A DNA stretch of 64,000 nucleotides. It comes from Torymus aiolomorphi (taxonomy: Eukaryota > Arthropoda > Insecta > Hymenoptera > Torymidae). The notes under the pieces were generated by a model. It had not been told where the DNA came from, ran no database searches, and saw nothing but the letters and a program-made list of their open reading frames with translations. Shown in pieces: positions 13,163 to 28,913 of the stretch (position 1 is its first letter; each line of letters starts with the position of its first letter). Where the stretch lies: positions 117,370,235 through 117,434,234 of the forward strand of contig CM070874.1 of the NCBI GenBank assembly GCA_036365515.1. Reading direction: 5' to 3'. The position numbers and the translations under genes were made by a program.

Positions 13163-16100
13163 CTATTTATAAGCGCTCTTTAATTATAGATACACGTGAG
13201 CGCGCGAGTGTATATAGCGTATGTCTACGAGCGAGTTGGCCTCTTGTACTGTTTAGCGGCCATTATGTGCGAAATTTCGTTCTAGGAATCGCAAGAGGTA
13301 AAAATGGGGAGAGCGAGAGAGACGAGTTGTTTGCGCCGACTTTGAATACGGGAGCGAATGAACTTTGCTTTCTTTTTTTAAATGTACCGCGCACAAAGAC
13401 ACGTGTTCCGGCCGCAAGCGCTTTCCGTGAAACTTTTATACATCGTCATTGACTGGTGTCTGTGTTTCCTAAGATAATTTCATCATTCTTCTTCTTTTTT
13501 AAATTACTTTAGTTGATCGTTAAAACAAATACTCATGATTTCTACGAATCGCGCGCGTGCACGCTGTTGTTGCCTGATCGATGTTTGTTTAGATAATTTT
13601 AATGTACTGGTTTTATAATGACTATGTGGATGTATGTTTTCAAAATTTTCCTCAACTATGGATTAGTTTCACTACAAATACGAGTATGATTCATGAACTT
13701 ATTTTCCGAGAAAATACACAATATATAAAAAGACGGATTAGTTATTTTTAAAGTAATTTCTTTGTAAATTTCAATGAACATTTTGCAACAATTTAAATTT
13801 TATTTGTATATATTTACAAAAGTGTGCTCAATCTGTTAAAGTTAAAGTCAAAGTCAGAATGAGTCGCCTCGACAATGCATTCGGTAGTTTTCAATTGTCT
13901 TACGAATAACTCTGACTAGGCCAATAGGTTAACAAGTGCTGATAATAGATTAGTAAGCGCACTAGAAAATAAGTACATACAAACAAACTTCAAAACATCG
14001 ACACGTAACGCTACGTATCAGTAGTAGAAAAGGTATATAGATAATAAAGTGACAAAGATTTCGATAAAAATAAGGTGAGCAGCCGTTTGTTTATGAATAA
14101 CCACAGCGACTATAACTATACACCTCACGAATAAGTAAGAACCGTAGGCCTATTTCATTTCACACCTTTTGAAAAATGAATTATCTGACGTCTCGGCTCA
14201 CGCCTCGCGCTAATAAATTTCTACCTATAATTCACGCAGTTCGACACAACAATAGAATGAAATTACAAAAAAAGAAATCCATACCCGAGTTCCCATATCA
14301 TCTCCACTTTTTCTCTAAACCGATCCCTATCGCTATGATCGCTTCGACGGATTAATTTATGGGCTATCATTTTTTTTTTGTCACCGCGCACCTCATCCGT
14401 CAACGAGCGACAGCGCAAGGATTTTTTCTTTTCACTCCGTCTCGCGCAACACATACACATTGGGAAAGAGAGAAATCTCGCCTTTTTTTATAAATAACGC
14501 GCCGCGGCCGTGACTCACGCGCAACTTTCTGCGGTGCCAATGTGTGCAAAGACGCCTCGTCGTCGTCGCATATAACAGCACACACACATTGTGACGCTCG
14601 CTTGCTCCCCCGAAATTCGACACCGCTCGGGTGTGACTCACGCGCGTCGCGATAATTTCTAGCGCCTGTCACCGCGGCTGCTTGCACGCGCAAGGGATTC
14701 ATCTTCGTCTACTATTTCAATTAATAAATTCCGCGAATGTTGCACTTTCTTTTCCTTTCTTTTTTTTAGTTAGACGGTAGGTGCAGCGGGTCTAGTTTAT
14801 GCGCGGGCCGCGCGATTATTCATCGCATGGAAGGACGAAAAAGAATAAGGCGACCGTAGATTTTTGAGCGGATGAGTGCATACTATTGTGTTTGTGACTG
14901 TTGAGAAATAGGAACGTACAGAAATACATTTTTACAGTTATTATCGCGAATTTTGAATATTTATGCATATATACCGGTTTAGCGAGAGGAGCGGATTATA
15001 AATATCGGTTTATCGGAGGCATTAATAAAATTGTAGTTTTATTTATAGATCAGTTAATAGAAGCCGGCCTAATAATTTTAACAGCAAACAATTTATGTAA
15101 TTTGTGTAATAAAAGTAAATTGGTAGTAATGGTCGAGCTGTGTATAAAACGCATTCTGTAAATTTTGCAAAGGCTTTTAATTAAATAATTGTGCGGCGCG
15201 AAAAGGCACGCACTTTACGAGCAAAGAAATGACAACGGAATATTTATTGCGGCAAATCGATCCGACACTCAACGACAAAGTAATTCTATCAATAATTGCT
15301 GCATTATTTATCAAGTGTAAGTACCATAAGTTAGCGAACCGTGCCAACCATCGCCGCTGTTATTTTAATTTATATTAATTGTACTATACTTTTTACGATA
15401 GTGTTTTCTAAATCGTTATTGAATTAAATTTTTCGTTTGCGTTCAATCGTTATAAGAACACCATAAAAAACGATATCATATAAAAAATTAGTATACACAT
15501 ATTATATATGCTAACCAAAAAAACAAGAAAACATTCGAATTTCGACGTGATACCACGATTGAGATCTCACCAAAAACAAATACACCAAACACCCACAACC
15601 CAGAGCCGAGAAGAGAGAAAAAAAAGACATGTTGGTATCAGGCGCGCATGCTCTGGCGAAACAATGACAATAACAAAGGCACGTGGAAAGGCTTGCGCAC
15701 GCGCGCCTCTCCTCACTTATATACGCATACACACACCCACACAGAGCCGCAATGGTAAATTATTACATTGTCCCTTGTGCGCAGTAACCGTGCCGCGCGG
15801 CTCCTATCTGGCCTACTTCCTTGTTTTTACTCGCGCGTTCGCGCCTCTATATACTCCAAATACTTATCTGACACTTGCGCGCAGGCGTGCGTTTTCTCGC
15901 GGACGGTCATGCTCTCGAGTACTTTTCGAACACGATCGATGCTCGAGCACCGGGAAGCGCCGCCGCCGGCCCCGCGCGACAACTTGCCCTTATTAAGTAC
16001 GCGCGTGTTAAAGCGAGAGAGAGGAGCAGTCGCTGTTCGGAGAACTTTGGAAATCAATGGGGGACGGAAGTGTGTGGCATGCGCCGGAGTTGTATTGTTT

Positions 16101-17949
16101 CTTGTAGGAACAAGTGTGAGTGTGTGTGTGGATGTGTGTGTTCTTAGTTGTACGTCTGGTATCGATTTTGCTGTCGAAGGCTCTATTTGTTTGGGGTTTT
16201 CTTTCGCGATTGTTGGGTACAGGTGTGCGCGTGGTTGTTTTGTTGGTATATGCTTGGGTAATTTGTTTACCAAGAATCGTTTAGGTATTTTGCGTCGTAA
16301 ATAAACAAACATGTTTTTACGTAGTTTAACTTCGGAATACAGCGCAGAATGTCGTCAAATAAATGGTTCGAGTTGTAAAATTACTTGCTTTAAATGTATA
16401 CGAGCTTGAATTACTTGTTTGCTTCGAGTTGAAATAATGAAGTACCGTGGTGCAGAATTTTCTACTAGATGTAAATAATTAATGCGAATTAATTTACTGC
16501 AGTTATTCGAAATCCACCGCGCAATGAGACTGATTTTGCGCTATAAAGCTACCGTTCAAAAACTGGAAAGACAGGTTTAATCCGGTTCCCGATGTCACGA
16601 AAAATTATTAGCTTGTAAAATATATATGCAAATGGTTTTTGAATAATTGTGGGAGGAATATATACGAAACGCGAAACTAACAAAAAATTAAACATTGATG
16701 TGCGGTTTAATTATCCGAATTTGCAAAGTAGCATACAAATTCGAAAGTTGTTCGTATGCGCGTATAAACAAGCTGACTTAATCCCGTTCGAAAATTTAAA
16801 GGCCTAACATAAAATTCGAACTTCACCTCTTGACTCGTGCAGTTTTTGTGGTGGAGCGCGAAGTAAAGTACTTAATATATGTCGATATAAATTCAATAAG
16901 GCATTCCATTCCATACGCTGTAATTTTACACCCGAAACTTCGTTCTTATACCCGTATATATACCCATAATTTAAATAAAAGTGTCAGTTTAATTAGGGGT
17001 AAAGAGGAGAATTCATAAAGAATCGCACTACAAATTCCCTGATTTTTAAATTTATTACACTCAAGTTTAAACACATCGAATCCACCGCCGTTATTTATTT
17101 GTACAGTCATAAATATCCCCCCGCCCCCCTTTTGTACATTCTTGATCCGCAAACACGCTTACTCAACGCGTACAATTATATCCAACATTTAAAAACACTC
17201 GCTTACCCCGTACCGATACCATACCCAAATACAGTTAATATTCACCCTTCTAAGAAAGAAGTATAGCCCCGGCGTGGGATGTTTTTAATATTCATTTGAT
17301 ATTCAAATACAACCGGGACGAAAGCTTAAAAGGTCGCGCGCGAGGACGAGATTTTCCGATTTAAAAAGGGGTGCGCGGGGAAAGAAATTCCTTTATGGAA
17401 AGCCAAAGACTCCGACTCGCGATCCCCTATAAGTACCTCTTCTCAAGGAGACTGAAAGCCGTGACTTTGGAGATAATCAGGGGATACATATTAAAGAGAT
17501 CCCCCTCAGCTCCGTATACCGCCTGTATACATACACGTATATTGGCTCCCTCGGCGCGCCAATATTGACTCGCTTCTTTCGAGCCGCCTTTATTATTATA
17601 ATTCGCATCGGCAAATACACATCTACATACATCCCAACAACCGCCGCAGACGTATATTTTCCTCCAACTCCAAGTGTTTATCGTCGATTTTGGTTGTTTA
17701 CAATTAAACGTACGCGCCGTTTCCGATAAGATCACCTCCCCTTCCGATTCTTCACTTTCGCTTTCCATCCCTCCCCTACCACAAATAAAAACAGTTATAG
17801 GTATGCCCACTCGCGTCGGGAAAGTTCTCCATATACACATGCTCTAAGCGCGTTTGCGACCTAGACAACGCGCGAGGGGAGGGAAAGAGCGTCTAGTAGT
17901 CGTCGTAGTCGTCGCATAGGTTATTCCATTTCTCGGCTGACTGCGGCGA
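13161..17949. other. Mixed DNA, no gene supported
   Basis: AT-rich segments (13,450-14,250; 14,880-15,500; 16,310-17,330) alternate with CpG-rich ones (14,380-14,700; 15,640-16,160). Overlapping long frames on both strands at 15,500-16,310 have no recognisable domains and look like a by-product of composition. Confidence 0.5.
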
Positions 17950-18370
17950 CACGAATGCGATTTGGCACGCGCGCGCGCTCGGGGTATTTGCATGTCGAAC
18001 AGAGCGGGCGGCTAGGATAGTGCCCGCTAAGGCTTCTCTATTATTGGCTAACTGGCGTCTGCGGCGCGGGTTACCGTGTCAGCCCGTCTGCGACACGTCG
18101 CGCCGTAGCACGTGTTCTCCTCTCTCTCTCTCTATCTCTTTTAGTTGAAACCCTCGCCTAAGTATATATAAGTGAGAGAGAACGCAAATCCTAAATCCCC
18201 CTCGTGCGCGCCCCGGCGCTTGAAATAGAACCGGTAATTATTGCGCACTTCAACCTTAGCTTGCACAGAGAGCGAGAGAGAGAGAGAGAGATAAAGCAGC
18301 CGCGTGAGAGACTGCGTAACGCGACGCGTCTCGGGAAGTATTAGTACACGCGTACTGTGAGTGTGTGTAT
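17950..18370 (+). promoter_or_regulatory. Promoter-like motif cluster (speculative)
   Basis: In order on the plus strand: octamer ATTTGCAT (17986-17993), inverted CCAAT box ATTGG (18043-18047), E-box CACGTG (18109-18114), a CT run, TATATATAAG (18163-18172), a GAGA-type AG run (about 18268-18291), and a splice-donor-like GTGAGT (18357-18362). No initiator TCAGT was found at the expected distance from the TATA-like site and no downstream coding exon was identified. The motifs are individually common, so this is a hypothesis only. Confidence 0.25.
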
Positions 18371-23335
<4,965 letters not shown>

Positions 23336-23339
23336 TTAA

Positions 23340-24157
23340 GGTGACTCCGGCGCGATATATATATAAATATACAAATTTTTTATGATGCTTACTTCACATG
23401 TTATAATTTAAGAAACAATATAATATGAAACAAGGGTTCTGAAGTAACAAAAAAAAAATTTTCCAAAGAAATTTGAATATTTTTCAAGAAGATATCGCCA
23501 ATTGAAAAAAAATCAACAAAATCCATAAATCTTTTTCATTTTTGATCAGATTTTAATTTGCAAGGTCTCATTTTATTCCTTGTTCAATTTCAGGGGGAGG
23601 TAGCGATATAAAAATTGGAAAATTTTCAAAACCTGCAAATGTACAAGCAATTGTTTGTAGTTATGTGACTGAATTTTAGAAACAATTGCTTATAACTTTG
23701 CAGGTTTTGAAAAATTTCCAATTTTTATATCGCTACGTTCCCCTGAAATTGAACAAGGAATAAAATGAGACCTTGCAAATTAAAATCGGATAAAAAATAA
23801 AAAAGATTTATGGGTTTTGTTAACTCTTTTTTCAATTGGCGATATCTTCTTGAACAATATTCAAATTTCTTTGAAAAAATTTTTTTTTTGTTGAGTTAAA
23901 CATGAATATTGCTCTCCAATTATTTATTTGAAATATAATGGATCGATCCGAAGGAGGCAGGTAAAAAGAAAAAACAAGTTTTTACTTTTTACCTGCCTCC
24001 TTCGGATCGATCCATTATATTTCAAATAAAAAATTTTATTTGTTACTTCAAGAATCCTTGTTTCATACTATATTGTTTCTCAAATTATAACATGTGAAGT
24101 AAGCATTGTAAAAAATGTGTGTGTGTGTGTGTGTGTGTGAATCGCGTCGGAGCCACC
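23340..24157. mobile_element. TTAA-flanked palindromic MITE
   Basis: Flanked by TTAA at 23336-23339 and 24158-24161. Ends match: GGTGACTCCGGCGCGAT on the left and GGTGGCTCCGACGCGAT on the right read inward (15 of 17 identical). Inside lie a TA tract (left) and a GT tract (right, 24114-24138), then long inverted arms. The outer arm 23387-23446 pairs with about 24045-24104. An inner palindrome pairs about 23448-23660 with about 23676-23897. The right arm carries ~155 extra bp holding a second hairpin. TTAA targets suggest piggyBac-type mobilisation, but the terminal sequence is not a piggyBac end I recognise. No coding sequence. Confidence 0.85.
23925..24028. repeat. Perfect 44-bp-arm hairpin nested in the TTAA MITE
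   Basis: Arms 23925-23968 and 23985-24028 are perfect reverse complements around a 16-bp loop. They contain GGATCGATCCGAAGGAGGCA and its complement. The segment lies only in the right arm of the larger palindrome and accounts for its ~155-bp excess, so it was added there or lost from the left arm. Confidence 0.9.
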
Positions 24158-24161
24158 TTAA

Positions 24162-25016
24162 AAATGCACGTAGTGTTGATACAGCGTTTAAATCTACGCG
24201 TGTAATATATATCCACGCGGGTGTCCCGTGCAAACTGTTGCACGCGAATCAGCCGCGCGCCCGTGATAACATATGAACGTAATGACGAAAATCGTCGGGA
24301 GGACTGCAGCGCGATCGTTAAATTTTGCGCGCGCAAACGAACGAGCGAACGAACGAACGAAAACAGAGTATAGCGTATAATAAAAGTCGGGCCCCAGACA
24401 TCACAAAAAAGTCTAATTTCAGATACCTCAATGTCGCTGCCCCCGTTATTCTCAGAAGTTTTTCCGAGTAAATTTAGCTGCTACCGCCGTCGCCGCGCGG
24501 AAGCAAAAAAGAAAGCTCTCGTGCGCTGAGCTTTTTCACCATCCCTCAGCGGCGAATCAAAGTCGCAGTGCGAGGGTAGTAGGCGCACGACACGACGCAA
24601 ATACTCGGCTTTCTTTTCATGGATTCCCCGAATCACGTGTCGTGTTTTGAGACTTTCGCGCGGCGGCGAATGGGGGAGGGAGGGGGGCTATTGCGATGCA
24701 TCCCGCGAGCGCAGTGAAACTAACTTTACAAGTCATTTGCATGTATGTTGCTACGAGCACTCGTGAAGTGGGAGAACTGCTTTGAGAGCGCGATTTAAAG
24801 AGATAAGAAAGTTGCTTAATTACCTATTGAGCTCAAGTGCTACAAAAAAATAGACCTCTCCCTCTTACGCGGATATAAACATGTTATTTTGACGCCGCGC
24901 ACTTGCAGGAATTCTGTGGTGTGTGCGGTCTATTGCGTCTTATGTTTGTAATGGTAGGTTCGGCAGGAAAATTTTGAATGGCGCTTGTATGTGTCAAATA
25001 GGAGTGCTAATTTTAA
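24162..25016. other. Mixed DNA, no gene supported
   Basis: Contains a short (CGAA)n run (24,338-24,362) and CpG-rich DNA to about 24,720. Nothing else recognised. Confidence 0.45.
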
Positions 25017-25320
25017 CCCTAATAAAACATAATGTTTAAAAAACGTTTTTAAAACGGTGTTTGGAACACTTTGTAACGTTTAAAAAAAAAAACGTTTTAA
25101 AAACGTTTTTAAAACATGGATAATGTTCGCTTTTTGAAGCATTCGCACGTTTTTAAAACGTTTTAAGAACGTCTAAAAAATGTCTAAAGAATTTTAAAAC
25201 GTCTATTTGATGTAGCTAATTCTATAGTTTTTAGTTTTAGAAAACGTGTTAAAAACGTTTTTATGACTTAAGTAGTTGAGAACGATCTTTGGAGGCAAAA
25301 AATTATCTTAGGTACTTCTG

Positions 25321-25366
25321 GCAACGTTTCGTTGGCTTAGTACGCCAACCTCATCAGGCCTTTATT
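25321..25366 (-). ncRNA. Hammerhead-like core (left inverted arm)
   Basis: On the minus strand: CTGATGAG (25357-25350), GTTGGC, 7-nt loop, GCCAAC, GAAAC (25330-25326), GTTGC. It is identical to the right-arm core. A TTTATTT/AAATAAA stem I can form upstream, but I found no matching 5' strand for stem III, so this copy looks incomplete. Confidence 0.35.
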
Positions 25367-25485
25367 TAAACACAAAAATAAATTAACATATAAAACTTTT
25401 TTTAAAGACAATTAAACAACAAAGTATAAATATATTAGGATTTATGTGATCAATCTGCGTAGCGTTAAAGTAGATATAGATATAT

Positions 25486-25690
25486 AGATGTATGTAAGAG
25501 AGCAACGCCGTGCGGCGCGAGCGAGCGCCGCTGCAGTGCGGGGAGGGAGAGTGGTAGCCGCTCTAGTCAGACGGTCGCAACGCACCGAGCGAGACAGACG
25601 TATGGAGTTTTGTGAGTGTAGAGTCAGTTCAATAAAGCTTTTGTTTCATCTTGATTTGTTGCGTTTATCTTGTTGTCTTACCCAGAAAAC
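25486..25690 (+). other. GC-rich insert with LTR-like look (uncertain)
   Basis: Within the AT-rich Penelope-like core, 25486-25610 is abruptly GC-rich. It is followed by GTCAGTTCAATAAAGCTTTT with a poly(A)-signal-like AATAAA and a T-rich tail ending near CTTACCCA. The order resembles the R-U5 part of a solo LTR. No clear TG...CA ends or target duplication were found, so it may simply be element-specific sequence. Confidence 0.2.
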
Positions 25691-25836
25691 CAAACAAAAT
25701 ACAAAAAAACAAAATTACCGAAATTATAAACGTATATATCGATCGATAAACATACGTCGATCAGATGTTATTCTCGACTGAAAACAATAACACGTACACT
25801 GTATTTATATACGCTGGACGATGTTTACATAAAGAG

Positions 25837-26025
25837 TTATACAGCATCAAGTTCGTTAATAATAGGAAAATACATTGTACTTAGTCTTTGGATATCTTCC
25901 TTCTTATTAATACTATTTTGATTGCTTTTTATATAGATCATTTCAGAAATCAGTTTTTTTTTGTAATTGCTTTCAAAATCTAAGACAAATGTATTTTTCC
26001 AATCGAACTCACGTTTGTTTTCCAA
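25837..26025 (-). pseudogene. Penelope-like GIY-YIG protein, C-terminal fragment
   Basis: The minus-strand frame encodes about 62 residues containing FDWKNTFVLDFESNYKKKL, then ISEMIYIKSNQNSINKKEDI and ending YFPIINELDAV. The order FDW, LD-E-NY-KKLISEMIYIK, N-IN-K-D, L-YFPI is the pattern I know from the extreme C-terminus of arthropod Penelope-like reverse transcriptase/endonuclease proteins, after the GIY-YIG motif. An in-frame TGA lies directly upstream (26026-26028) and the first codon is TTG, so this is a 5'-truncated relic and not a gene. Identification is from memory of the family pattern. Confidence 0.6.
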
Positions 26026-26037
26026 TCAATGTGTACT

Positions 26038-26117
26038 GACAACATACTCTTTATTTTTGTTTGTTTTATGAATAAAGGCCTGATGAGGTTGGCGTACTAA
26101 GCCAACGAAACGTTGCC
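26038..26117 (+). ncRNA. Hammerhead-ribozyme-like motif (right inverted arm)
   Basis: Core CTGATGAG (26080-26087), stem II GTTGGC (26088-26093) with 7-nt loop and GCCAAC (26101-26106), then GAAAC (26107-26111). A type III fold can be drawn: GACAAC (26038-26043) pairs with GTTGCC (26112-26117) with one mismatch, ATA (26044-26046) stands at the cleavage position, and CTTTATT (26049-26055) pairs with AATAAAG (26071-26077). Departures from the ideal: a C-A mismatch at the first stem III pair after A-U, a weak base of stem I, and one extra unpaired G between CTGATGA and stem II. Activity is therefore uncertain. Confidence 0.45.
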
Positions 26118-26870
26118 AGAAATACCTAAGATCTTTTCAATTTTTTGCCTCCAAAAATCGTTCTCAACTATTTAATATAAAAATGGATGGCGTCATACCT
26201 TCAACACGTTTTTATGACGTTGCCCAAACTTGCCAAACTGATCCTCGACCTTTGCAGTTACGTTTAAAAAACATTTTAAAAACGTTTTTGAACTATTATA
26301 AAGAAAGTAGTCCATACAAAATGATATTTTTTCAAAAATATTTCATCGTACAAAATGATATTTTTTCAAAAACGTTTTTAAAACGTTTTTGAAACGTTTA
26401 TAAAGACATTGTTAATAAAGAAAAGAAATTTACAATGAGAGCATCAAACTTCGATCACCGCCTCTCCCACCCACCCACTTCTATTCCCTGACTTTGACTT
26501 ATAACCTGAACCAAACATTTTAACCCATGTATTGTCGTGCGCCACCTATCGATTATAGTTGTATTACAAAATGCGTTTCAAAAAATTTTAGCACGTTTTT
26601 AAAACGTTATAAAAACAAAAAAGTTTATTTCAAACACACCTTGTAGATTATACCAACACTCTACAAACGTTTTTAAAACGTTTGAAAAGTTTTAAAATGT
26701 TTTAAAGACATTTTTTAGCAATCCTTAAAACGTTTTAAAAACGTGCAAATTCTTTAAAAAGCGGACATTATCCACGTTTTTAAAACGTTTTTTGAAAAAC
26801 GTTATAAAGTATTTCAAAGAACGTTTTAAAAACGTTTTTTAAACGTTTCGATTCTAATAGGGAATTATTG

Positions 26871-27161
26871 TTTACAATTGGTGTAGAATCGGGACGATGG
26901 GTAAAAACTTTCTGCATTTTTAAGCAATAAAAAAAAAATTGTTGATCAACACTATTTCATTAGTGAATATTCACTAATTCTATGGTGGAGCAATTGTCCC
27001 TAATGTTTAGTGTTTTTTTCACTAATTCAACTTTAGAGGGTAGATATTTTAATGAACTTTATTAAAAAAAATAGCATCTTTGTTATGATAAACGATTTTT
27101 TTGTTCGGTTAAGAAAGCAGAAAGTGTTTACCCACCGTCCCTATTCTATACCGATTGTAAA
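26871..27161. mobile_element. MITE with ~45-bp inverted ends
   Basis: The left end TTTACAATTGGTGTAGAATC and the right end, read inward as TTTACAATCGGTATAGAATA, continue through GGGACGATGGGTAAA or GGGACGGTGGGTAAA to ACTTTCTGC, with only a few differences over about 45 bp. The 291-bp element has an AT-rich non-coding interior containing CATTAGTGAATATTCACTAA. It starts 8 bp after the end of the preceding composite element. Confidence 0.75.
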
Positions 27162-28861
27162 GATTTAGATTTTAGATTTTAGATTTAATAACTTTATTTT
27201 TGGCTGGCTCAAAAAAAAAAAAAAACAATAAATTACATGGTATTATAATAATCCACTTAAATCACATATTATATTCCGTACAAAAAGAAAAGTACATATG
27301 TATCACAGATTCGCAAACATTAACATAAAAACATGGATCAATAACGCTCAGTTAAACTACCCTATATCTAATAACAATTAAAACCAATTCTCCTATAAAA
27401 AAAACATTAAATAATTATTATTATATTATTTTTTATTACTTTCACTAATGTTTAATAGTTTTTTCCCTAATTCAACTTTAGAGAGTAAGCAAATAATTTT
27501 AAATCCAACAAATGCAAATAAAACGTAAAAGATTAGCCGATCCCGCCGTGTGAAACCCCCGATTGTATGTCTCGGTCTGGAAAAGCGCGGAGAACAGGCT
27601 CGAGAACAATAATCAATGTGACTATTGTTTATTGCGGCCAGAATGTGAATTATTTCACGAAACGATAATATTTTATTTTCCACTCGAGATAACGAGCAGT
27701 CGCAGTGTGCCACGGCACACGCCGATAAAGCGTTGGCGCCATCATCTATTATTGTATACATAGAAAAGTGCGTTGTTTTGAACAGCTGGCTCGTGTAGCC
27801 CGAAAACGCACGCCGGGAAAATCTAACTGTGGCATCTCCGCATTTCCACTTTTTCCCCCTCACTCATCCCCCCTTCTCTCCTTCACCTACAACGCAGCAC
27901 CGAATACAAACACACCGTGGCTACGAAATACCTGAAAACCTCGAAACCTCGGACGCATTATCGGGCTCGCAGTGTTAGTCGTGTCCTTTCTCTCTCTCTG
28001 TCGACATCACACATCGCGTAGAGATAGAAACAGACGCGATGCGCTCGTCAAACGTCAGCCCGCGCACCGGAGATACTTCTTATCGCCCGACGGGATGTCA
28101 ATATTTTGCCCGGCGAGGCGAGAGCGTTAATCATTTCACCGATCTGTAATCTTCCCTCCCTCGATGATAATGATGATCATCCAGTCTGCGCGTTCCATTA
28201 CGAGAGAGCATTTCGGCCCTCTCTCCGATCACCGACAGCATATATGAGCGCTCTAGTAATCTGATTAATTTCGGAGCGAGAGAGCTGCTGCTGCTTGATG
28301 GGTGGGATATATATGCGAAGGGATAGAGTATCGAAGTTGGGTTAAATTTGGAGCAGATGTACAACGATTAGTTCGGAACGCGAAAATGTAAAATCTTGTA
28401 TGGAAATTGGATTGTTGAAGGTTTAGGTGGATGGTGTGTGATAAAATTGACAGAAGTTTTATTTTTTCAATGATTCATGCTGTTCCTTCGTTTGTCTTAC
28501 TACAAATCGTATTTTTAAGCTCTCAATGTTATTTGTAAACAACTATGATTTATAATAACGATAATAAATAATAACCTAACGAGGAAAAAATTATACTGGT
28601 GCACCGTGTATTGAATTTAAATACTACGTTTATTTTGGCGTAATTTACTTATCTTTTTAATCACCGTTATTGTGATAATAAAACAATATGGATTGGTTGT
28701 TTGAGTTTACAGAACACGGCGACGCGACACGAGGAAACAAATGCTAATAACGACTTTTAATTATCACATGTATTAGAACGTATTAGCGTGTTTTTTTAGC
28801 GGTGTTTCCCCGAAATGAGGAAAATTATTTATTTTTCATGATGTAAGATACGTGTACCATT

Positions 28862-28865
<4 letters not shown>

Positions 28866-28912
<47 letters not shown>
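28866..28912. repeat. (TA)n microsatellite
   Basis: About 46 bp of uninterrupted TA. Confidence 0.95.

Positions 28913-28913
<1 letters not shown>

Larger units (their letters stand above)
25265..26180 (-). mobile_element. Penelope-like element remnant with inverted terminal segments
   Basis: About 100 bp at 25270-25366 recurs in reverse complement at 26070-26172, including GAGAACGAT, GGAGGCAAAAAATT, TCTGGCAACGTTTCGTTGGC and CCAACCTCATCAGGCC. Between the two lies a minus-strand fragment resembling the C-terminus of a Penelope-type GIY-YIG protein (25837-26025). Penelope-like elements are known for terminal repeats that may be inverted and that encode hammerhead ribozymes. The 5' part of the element, including the reverse transcriptase, is absent. 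Confidence 0.6.
25017..26862. mobile_element. Composite element with ACGTTTT-repeat arms and Penelope-like core
   Basis: Both ends read inward as CCCTAATA (left, 25017) and CCCTATTAG (right, 26862), followed by GTTTAAAAAACGTTTTT in both arms. The arms stay alignable for about 170 bp, sharing ATGGATAATGTTCGC-like and GGATAATGTCCGC-like blocks, and hold dozens of AAAACGTTTT-type repeats that continue inward to about 26,180. The core (25265-26180) is a separate inverted structure with a Penelope-like fragment. Flanking 8-mers AATTTTAA and AATTATTG match at only 5 of 8 positions, so no target duplication is claimed. A Penelope-like copy inserted into a MITE is the simplest reading. Confidence 0.65.

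Noticed and set aside
15508..16312. Three overlapping 160-180 codon frames on both strands
   Set aside because: Mutual overlap and compositional bias; no homology pattern recognised for any of them.
16355..16375. GGTTCGAG as a tRNA B box
   Set aside because: No A box at the right distance and no cloverleaf could be drawn; other GGTTC sites in the window failed in the same way.
25009..26870. 8-bp target duplication around the composite element
   Set aside because: AATTTTAA and AATTATTG agree at only 5 of 8 positions in AT-rich DNA.
27426..27863. 145-codon minus-strand frame
   Set aside because: Better composition than the CpG-rich frames, but no recognisable motif or splice context; chance openness is likely.
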